A stretch of 37,169 nucleotides of DNA from assembly GCA_964353455.1 (NCBI GenBank), contig CAYGWP010000090.1, positions 1-37,169 on the forward strand. The letters run 5' to 3'. Source of the stretch: CAYGWP01 sp964353455 (lineage in GTDB: Bacteria > Planctomycetota > Phycisphaerae > FEN-1346). A model generated the notes under the pieces. It was not told the origin of the DNA, ran no database searches, and worked only from the letters and a program-made list of their open reading frames with translations. The translations under genes were made by a program, and so were the position numbers. Shown piece after piece: positions 31,669-37,169 of the stretch (its first letter is position 1; each line of letters starts with the position of its first letter).

Positions 31669-33135
31669 ATGACCACGACCATCTCGCGTCGAGAGTTCCT
31701 CGAAGGGACAGCCGCCGGGGCAGCCGCATCGGCTATCGGAACGTTGCTGGCTCAGCCCGCGGCGGCCGAATCTCCGCCTGCCGCCTCTGCCGCGCCCCGG
31801 CCCAACATCGTCTTCTTCCTCATCGACGACCTCGGCTGGGGCGACGTGGGGTACCACGGCAGCGATATCAAGACGCCCGTCATCGACAATCTGGCCGCCT
31901 CAGGAGTCCGGCTGGAACAGTTCTACGCGCAGCCGCTGTGCACGCCGACGCGGGCGGCGCTCATGACCGGCCGCTACCCGTGCCGCCACGGCCTCCAGGT
32001 GGACGTGATCTATCCCTGGTCGCAGTTCGGGCTGCCGCTGGAGGAACGAACTCTCGCCCAGGCCCTGCGCGGATCAGGCTACAAGACGGCAATCTGCGGC
32101 AAGTGGCACCTGGGTCACTTCCGCCGCGAGTACCTGCCCACCGCCCGCGGCTTCGATCACCAGTACGGCCTTTACTACGGGGCGACCGACTACTTCACCC
32201 ACATGCGCGAAGGCACTACCCTCGATTGGCACCGCGACGACCGGGCCTGCCGCGAGGAAGGCTATTCCACGTTCCTGCTGGCCGATGAGGCCGTGCGACG
32301 CATACGCGAGCGCAACCGCGCCAAGCCGCTCTTTCTGTACGTGCCCTTCAACGCCGTGCACGACCCGTATCAAGTGCCGCCGAAATACGCCGAGCCGTAC
32401 GCCAACCGCGAAGAGCCGCTCCGCACGTATGCCGGCATGGCGGCCGCCATGGACGAGGCCATCGGCCGGATCATGGCGGCCGTGGACGAGCAGGGTCTGC
32501 GACGCGACATGCTGATTATCTTCTCCAGCGACAACGGCGGCGTTATCAAGGGAAAGGTCGTCTGCAACAACGGCCGGTACCGGGCCGGCAAGGCCACCGT
32601 CTATGAGGGCGGGGTGCGGGTGGCGGCCTTCGCCTCCTGGCAAGGCCGGATCAAGCCGGGCACGGTGGTCAACGAGCCTCTGCACATGGTTGACTTTTAT
32701 CCCACATTGCTGAGGCTTGCCGGGGCGTCGCTTGAGCAGAAGTTGCCGTTGGACGGCCGCGACGCCTGGCCGACCATCGCCGAAGGCAAACCGTCGCCGC
32801 ACGAGGAAATCCTGATCAACGCTGCGCCGCGCGGCGGGGCGATCCTCGTGGGCCAGTGGAAACTCGTCCTGACCAGCAGCGCCTCCGCCAAACGTGCTGT
32901 TGAGGCGAAGGAGCCGCAGAAGCAGGGCGAGGACGCCTTCGACAAGGTGGAACTGTTCAACCTTGCGACCGATCCCGGCGAGCAGGAGAACCTGGCGGAG
33001 AAGCACCCCGAGAAGGTCCGCGAACTTCGCGTCCGGTATGAAGCGCTGGCCCGACAGGCCGTGCCGCCGAAGGCCCACCCCAAGCCGCCCGACTACCAGC
33101 CGCCCAAGGTCGCGGGCGAACCCGATCAAGCATGA
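31669..33135 (+). CDS. S1-family sulfatase, arylsulfatase B-like, Tat-exported
   Basis: 488 aa. ATG 31669 with GGAGAG just upstream; a Tat signal follows (ISRREFLEGTAAG). The S1 fold is complete: NIVFFLIDDLGWGDVG (metal-binding Asp53-Asp54), CTPTR at 91-95 with Cys91 as formylglycine precursor, TGRYPCRHG, GKWHLGHF, PLFLYVPFNAVHDP, IIFSSDNGG, and the small C-terminal subdomain ending in DPGEQENLAEKHPE. The overall pattern (HGLQ, GYKTAICGKWHLG, LYYGATDYFTH) is that of N-acetylgalactosamine-4-sulfatase-like (ARSB-type) enzymes, but specificity is not predictable. No repeat insertions here, unlike the sulfatase at 389. A beta-helix protein gene follows after 31 bases. Confidence 0.94.
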   Translation: MTTTISRREFLEGTAAGAAASAIGTLLAQPAAAESPPAASAAPRPNIVFFLIDDLGWGDVGYHGSDIKTPVIDNLAASGVRLEQFYAQPLCTPTRAALMTGRYPCRHGLQVDVIYPWSQFGLPLEERTLAQALRGSGYKTAICGKWHLGHFRREYLPTARGFDHQYGLYYGATDYFTHMREGTTLDWHRDDRACREEGYSTFLLADEAVRRIRERNRAKPLFLYVPFNAVHDPYQVPPKYAEPYANREEPLRTYAGMAAAMDEAIGRIMAAVDEQGLRRDMLIIFSSDNGGVIKGKVVCNNGRYRAGKATVYEGGVRVAAFASWQGRIKPGTVVNEPLHMVDFYPTLLRLAGASLEQKLPLDGRDAWPTIAEGKPSPHEEILINAAPRGGAILVGQWKLVLTSSASAKRAVEAKEPQKQGEDAFDKVELFNLATDPGEQENLAEKHPEKVRELRVRYEALARQAVPPKAHPKPPDYQPPKVAGEPDQA

Positions 33136-33166
33136 TGGAACCTGACCCAATACGGAGGCCGCTGCC

Positions 33167-34393
33167 GTGTTGAGGAGAACGCTATCTTGCGCCGTGTCGT
33201 TTCTGGTTGTCTTTCTGGCCGCCGGCCGCCCGGCCCCGGCCACCGACTACTACGTTGACGGCAAGGGCGGGAACGGACTCGCTGAGGGCGGGAAGGACAG
33301 CAACAGCGGCGCGCTCGACGCGCCCTGGTTGAACGTCCAGCGTGCCGTCCGACAACTCGCCCCGGGCGACACACTCTTTATCCGGGGCGGCGTTTACTCC
33401 ATTTCCGGCGCGATAACACCGTCGAGCGGCAAGTCCTGGCAACTGCCCGTCACGGTCAAGTCATACGCCGACGAGACCGTGACGTTCGTTCGGCCGGACG
33501 AGACGAAGGGATCATCGCAACTCTATCTGGCGGGGAGTCAATACGTCATAGTGCAAGGCAAGATGGTCCTGGATGCCATATCGATAGCCTTGGGGGATGG
33601 GGATCGTCAGGGTCATCATCTTCGCCTGAAAGGAATTGAACTCAAGAACTGTAAACGCCCCGGCGCCGTCGGCGGGGGCAAAGACTTCATCGAACTGATC
33701 GACATGAATGTCCACCACAACGGCGGCGGCCGTCTCGATCACGGCATCTACAGCCATTTCAGCGACTCGCTCATAGAGGGCGGCGAGTGGCACGACAACA
33801 GCGGCTTCGGCCTTTACCTTTACAACCATAAGGTGGTCACGGGGGAGGTTGCGGCCCAAGACGGCGGCCTGCAACGGATCACCGTGCGAAACGTTCGCAT
33901 GTACGGCAACGGCGTCGGCGGTCTCGTCATGATTCCGGCCAAGGACAGCCTCGTTTACAACAACATATTCTATAATCAAAGCGCCGTGTTGGGTAACGGG
34001 AACGGCCAGTTCTGCAACAATACGTTCTACGAGAGCAACGTTGAGCACAGGAGCCACCAACTCTGGGTGAAATCGTCCGCCTGGGTGGTGCGCAACAACT
34101 TGTTCTACAGTTCCAAGGGGACGCCCGCCATCCGGACCGAGCAGGGGATTACGCCGACCCTGAGCAACAATCTCACGGAGGGGGACCCGCTCTTCGTCAG
34201 CGTCGACCCGGCAAGCGGCGACTTCCTCAAGTTGAAGGCCGGCTCTCCGGCCATAGACGCGGGGTTCGACCTCCGCACGATATTCACGACCGACCGCGCC
34301 GGCACGACGCGACCGCAAGGCGCCGCCCATGATATCGGCGCCTATGAATACAAACCCGTCGCGCCCGCCGCCGCGCCGGAGTCTCACAAATGA
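33167..34393 (+). CDS. Secreted right-handed beta-helix protein (paralog 1)
   Basis: 408 aa from GTG 33167 (GGAGG at 33154-33158); TTG 33170 is an alternative. Signal peptide LRRTLSCAVSFLVVFLAAGRPAPA. The mature protein starts TDYYVDGKGGNG, typical of DUF1565/pectate-lyase-like helices, and then shows regular parallel beta-helix coils with asparagine ladders (DMNVHHNGGG, MYGNGVGGLVM, VYNNIFYNQS, FCNNTFYESN, VVRNNLFYSS), ending in the DIGAYEYKP terminator motif. Such folds serve as polysaccharide lyases, glycosidases or binding scaffolds. No catalytic Lys/Arg/Asp set can be assigned. It is the first of three tandem paralogs; substrate unknown. Confidence 0.85.
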   Translation: MLRRTLSCAVSFLVVFLAAGRPAPATDYYVDGKGGNGLAEGGKDSNSGALDAPWLNVQRAVRQLAPGDTLFIRGGVYSISGAITPSSGKSWQLPVTVKSYADETVTFVRPDETKGSSQLYLAGSQYVIVQGKMVLDAISIALGDGDRQGHHLRLKGIELKNCKRPGAVGGGKDFIELIDMNVHHNGGGRLDHGIYSHFSDSLIEGGEWHDNSGFGLYLYNHKVVTGEVAAQDGGLQRITVRNVRMYGNGVGGLVMIPAKDSLVYNNIFYNQSAVLGNGNGQFCNNTFYESNVEHRSHQLWVKSSAWVVRNNLFYSSKGTPAIRTEQGITPTLSNNLTEGDPLFVSVDPASGDFLKLKAGSPAIDAGFDLRTIFTTDRAGTTRPQGAAHDIGAYEYKPVAPAAAPESHK

Positions 34394-34436
34394 TTGCGGT
34401 AACTAAACGCGGCCCCATCCGGAGGTCACGACCACG

Positions 34437-36593
34437 TTGAAAAGATCGCTGTTTCACGCGGTAATTCCCTTGATCGCCATCCTGGCCGCCGGCCACTCGA
34501 CCGTCGCCGCCACCTACTATCTCGCGCCAGGCGGCGACGACAAGAATCCCGGCAGCGAGGCGTCGCCGTGGGGGACGTTCCCGTATGCCGCCAATCACCT
34601 CCAGCCGGGCGACACTCTGCTTGTGAGACAGGGGACGTACTCGTGGAAGATGTACACCAATATCTCAAGCGGCTCCTCGTGGGCACAGGCGGTGACCATC
34701 AAGACGTATCCGGGCGAGACGGCCACGTTTCAATCGCCCGCGGGGCCCCAATACATCAGATTGAGCGGTGACAGGCAATACATCATCATCGAAGGGCAAT
34801 TCATCTTCGATGGCGTCGGCATCTCTCTTGAGAGCGCCCGCTTCGTCCGATTGAAGGACCTGGAAGCCAAGAATGGCAAGGGCACGGCGGCAATCGGCGG
34901 CGGCGACGACTGCGAGTTCATCAACCTGAACGTCCATCACAACGGCAAGGGCGGCCTCGATCACGGCATCTACAGCCATGGCGACAGAAACCTTATCGAC
35001 GGCGGCCAGTGGCACCACAACTCCGGCTGGGGCATCCACAACCAGGCGCAGGGTACCAAGCATTGGTCGGAAAACTGGATCATCCGCAACGCCGAAGTCT
35101 ATGAGAATGGCGGCGGCGGAATCCACCTAAACACCGGCGAAGGACATAAGATCTACAACAACGTCATCCGCGACCACGGTGGAACTGGGCTTACTGTGCA
35201 TACTGCGGATACGCTGGTGATGAACAATACCTTCGTGCGAAACATGCGGACCGGCATCGTCAACAACAGCGCTACGCTGAGGGTTTCGAAGAATGCGCTG
35301 GTGGCGAACAACATCTTCTGGGAGAACCGGGGAGAGCCCGTCCGGCTGGAAGGCGACGCCAAGACCACGGCGAAAGTGGAGAACAACCTCGTTGACTCAG
35401 ACCCGCTATTCGCCAATTCCGCGGCGTGCAATTTCCGCCTGATGCCCGGCAGCCCCGCGATCAATGCGGGGGTCACCTTGAAGGACGTGACGGCCGATCG
35501 CGCCAGCACGGCGCGGCCGCAGGAGAAAGCGTACGACATCGGCGCTTATGAATACGCCGGGGCGCGTCCGCCGATCGCCGCCCCCGTTGGCCTTGCGGCC
35601 ACGCCCGGCCAGGCGAAGGTGGACCTGACCTGGAAGCCCGTCGCCGGCGCCGCCGGGTACAACGTGTACCGCAGGAACGTCGGCAGCGGTGCCATCGCCT
35701 ATAACGTGAACCGCAAGACCCCCGCCATCTACGCCGTGGTCCACAGCGGCGCTGCCACTTCCTGGCAGGACACCGGCCTGAGCAACGGCACGACGTATTA
35801 CTACGTCGTGAGCGCCCTCGCCGCCGGCGGGGAGGCAGGCCCCAACTCCGCCGTGGTTTCCGCCGTGCCGCGCGGGCCGGCCGGCGCGCCGCTCGGCTGG
35901 TGGAAGTTCGACGAGTCGAGCGGCGAGACGGCGGCAGACTCTTCGGGCAACGGCTACGACGGGACCGTCATGCACGGGACCTGGCAGCCGACCAAGGGGC
36001 GCAGCGGCGGCGCCGTGCTATACGAAGGCAAGACGCGGATCTCGCCGCGGACGAAGGCCGTGGAACTCCAAACCACCGCCACGATCGTCACCGAATTCAC
36101 CGAGGACATGCTCTCTGCGAAGTTCACATACGCCGCGTGGATATACCCCACAGGCTGGGGGAAGAAGGACATGGGGCGAATCTTCTCACATGAATTCAGC
36201 ACAAATGCTTCCTACTTCGCGGTGACGGCCACCGGCACGACGCTCACAGCGGCGGTCCGCAACACGGACGGCGGGTTCTTTGCGTCAGCGGCCTCCTCGC
36301 CGGTGTCGCTGAACGCCTGGCATCACGTGGCGTTCACTTACGACGACGCGGGGGACCGGAAGATTCATATCTATCTGGACGGAGCGGAGGTGGGTTATTC
36401 CTCTCAGCAGGCGGTGACCGGGACGTTCGGGCGAACTCACAACGTCCTGACCATCGGAAACAATGCCAACGGCACCGGCGCCTTCGCCGGCATGATTGAC
36501 GACGCCCGGGTGTACGACTGCGCCCTCAGCGAGGGCGACATCGCACGCCTCGTCGCAAAGGACAAGACGACGCAGGACAAGCCGCTCGACTGA
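34437..36593 (+). CDS. Secreted beta-helix protein with FN3 and LamG-like domains (paralog 2)
   Basis: 718 aa from TTG 34437 (GGAGG at 34421-34425). Signal peptide LKRSLFHAVIPLIAILAAGHSTVAA. Residues ~25-380 are a parallel beta-helix like that of the preceding gene (TYYLAPGGDDKNPG start; LNVHHNGKGGLDHGIYSH; IYNNVIRDHGGTGL; VMNNTFVRN; ends DIGAYEYAG). Residues ~383-482 are a fibronectin type III domain (APVGLAATPGQAKVDLTWKPV ... TYYYVVSALAAGGEAGPNSA). Residues ~487-705 are a LamG/concanavalin-like jelly roll (LGWWKFDESSGETAADSSGNG, NAWHHVAFTYDDAGDRKIHIYLDG, GMIDDARVYDCALS), a probable carbohydrate-binding module. It looks like an extracellular lyase or binding protein; the catalytic role is unproven. 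Confidence 0.88.
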   Translation: MKRSLFHAVIPLIAILAAGHSTVAATYYLAPGGDDKNPGSEASPWGTFPYAANHLQPGDTLLVRQGTYSWKMYTNISSGSSWAQAVTIKTYPGETATFQSPAGPQYIRLSGDRQYIIIEGQFIFDGVGISLESARFVRLKDLEAKNGKGTAAIGGGDDCEFINLNVHHNGKGGLDHGIYSHGDRNLIDGGQWHHNSGWGIHNQAQGTKHWSENWIIRNAEVYENGGGGIHLNTGEGHKIYNNVIRDHGGTGLTVHTADTLVMNNTFVRNMRTGIVNNSATLRVSKNALVANNIFWENRGEPVRLEGDAKTTAKVENNLVDSDPLFANSAACNFRLMPGSPAINAGVTLKDVTADRASTARPQEKAYDIGAYEYAGARPPIAAPVGLAATPGQAKVDLTWKPVAGAAGYNVYRRNVGSGAIAYNVNRKTPAIYAVVHSGAATSWQDTGLSNGTTYYYVVSALAAGGEAGPNSAVVSAVPRGPAGAPLGWWKFDESSGETAADSSGNGYDGTVMHGTWQPTKGRSGGAVLYEGKTRISPRTKAVELQTTATIVTEFTEDMLSAKFTYAAWIYPTGWGKKDMGRIFSHEFSTNASYFAVTATGTTLTAAVRNTDGGFFASAASSPVSLNAWHHVAFTYDDAGDRKIHIYLDGAEVGYSSQQAVTGTFGRTHNVLTIGNNANGTGAFAGMIDDARVYDCALSEGDIARLVAKDKTTQDKPLD

Positions 36594-36606
36594 AAGAGTC
36601 CATGCC

Positions 36607-37143
36607 ATGCGGAAGACAACGCCGGCTTGCAGAGTCACGTTCCTGGCGGTCTTCCTCCTCGCCGCCGGTCACTGGACCTCGGCCGCCACCTACTATATCG
36701 CGCCAAACGGCAACGACGCGGGTCCGGGGACGATAGATCAGCCGTGGTTGACTGTGCAAGTCTCCGTACCGCGTCTCGTGGCCGGGGACACCCTCTGTTT
36801 TCGACAGGGGACCCATACCTTCGTCGGGCCTGTGGAGATTCCAACGGGAGCCTCGTGGGACCGGCCCGTGGCCCTCCGAACGCACCCCGGCGAAACCGTC
36901 CTCTTCAAGCGGGCTGATCCCGCCCGGGCCGCCCGGTTCGATGCCAGCAGCACGAGCAAGTACATCATCATCGAAGGCGCCTTCGTGTTCGACGGCGTCG
37001 GGCCCGGCCTGGGCTTGGCCACCTACAGCCGCCTGAAGGACGCGGAGGTGAAGAACGTTGTGTCAACCAGCGCCATCTCCGGGGGCGGCGGACACGATGA
37101 GTTCATCAACCGAGACTGTAGCACTACTACCTGGATAGATTGA
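36607..37143 (+). CDS. Beta-helix protein, paralog 3, truncated or frameshifted at window end
   Basis: 178 aa from ATG 36607, 13 bases after the preceding stop. Signal peptide RKTTPACRVTFLAVFLLAAGHWTSAA, then TYYIAPNGNDAGPGT and the same N-terminal helix coils as paralogs 1 and 2 (QPWLTVQVSVPRLVAGDTLCFRQGTHTF; KYIIIEGAFVFDGVG). Where the other two continue FI(N/E)L..N/DVHHN, this one reads FINRDCSTTTWID and stops at TGA 37141-37143, after ~175 of the expected ~400 residues. The last ~55 bases do not resemble the paralogs, so it is either a genuine truncation or degraded sequence at a contig end. Confidence 0.75.
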   Translation: MRKTTPACRVTFLAVFLLAAGHWTSAATYYIAPNGNDAGPGTIDQPWLTVQVSVPRLVAGDTLCFRQGTHTFVGPVEIPTGASWDRPVALRTHPGETVLFKRADPARAARFDASSTSKYIIIEGAFVFDGVGPGLGLATYSRLKDAEVKNVVSTSAISGGGGHDEFINRDCSTTTWID

Positions 37144-37169
37144 TGATTTTCCAGCGTCCGGGCCGATAG

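Overview
The window looks like an accessory polysaccharide- and glycoprotein-degrading island from a high-GC, probably anaerobic planctomycete or close relative (PVC group). The reasons are two S1 sulfatases, several Tat-exported proteins (sulfatases, Gfo/Idh/MocA dehydrogenase, a GH-A-like barrel), a methyltransferase/PQQ-propeller protein, many secreted glycosidases, and an oxygen-sensitive glycyl-radical enzyme. The taxonomy is inferred from gene content only.

Layout. Bases 1-18092 (+ strand): the 3' end of a peptide ABC-transporter ATPase; an S1 sulfatase; a GH95 glycosidase joined in frame to an M24 Xaa-Pro peptidase; a glycyl-radical activase and a trans-4-hydroxy-L-proline dehydratase (HypD; nine active-site positions line up); the two aconitase-X subunits; an ornithine-cyclodeaminase-family reductase; a methyltransferase/PQQ-propeller protein; and a GH127 beta-L-arabinofuranosidase with its Cys/Glu zinc site. 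Bases 18338-27911 (- strand, read right to left): a nitrilase-family amidohydrolase, a frameshifted SRA-HNH nuclease, a GH98-like enzyme, a GH97 enzyme, and a second GH95 module broken by one stop and one frameshift. Bases 28102-37169 (mostly + strand): Gfo/Idh/MocA, a GH140-like barrel, a small secreted protein on the - strand, a second sulfatase, and three tandem right-handed beta-helix proteins, the last degenerate at the window edge.

Functional reading. Peptide uptake, X-Pro peptidase, GH127 (whose founding member removes beta-L-arabinofuranose from hydroxyproline-linked oligosaccharides), HypD for trans-4-hydroxyproline, and aconitase X plus reductase for cis-3-hydroxyproline sit side by side. 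Together they suggest a locus for complete dismantling of hydroxyproline-rich glycoproteins (extensin-like or algal wall proteins). The sulfatases and GH95 would act on sulfated or fucosylated/galactosylated side chains. The HypD call is strong; the unified pathway is inference.

The most unusual feature of the DNA is a set of four palindromic repeat families that sit inside genes without breaking them. (A) A 102-bp composite palindrome, four copies, three read through in the same phase as a 34-residue insert. (B) A twin hairpin, two copies, one between the two ferredoxin clusters of the activase. (C) A 21-bp inverted repeat, three copies, lying at the GH95-M24 junction and at the C-terminus of HypD. 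(D) A 16-bp perfect palindrome read as VAAAT, five copies between 6079 and 12935. They resemble REP elements in structure and Rickettsia palindromic elements in behaviour, and appear to have extended, fused and re-started several genes of this one pathway.
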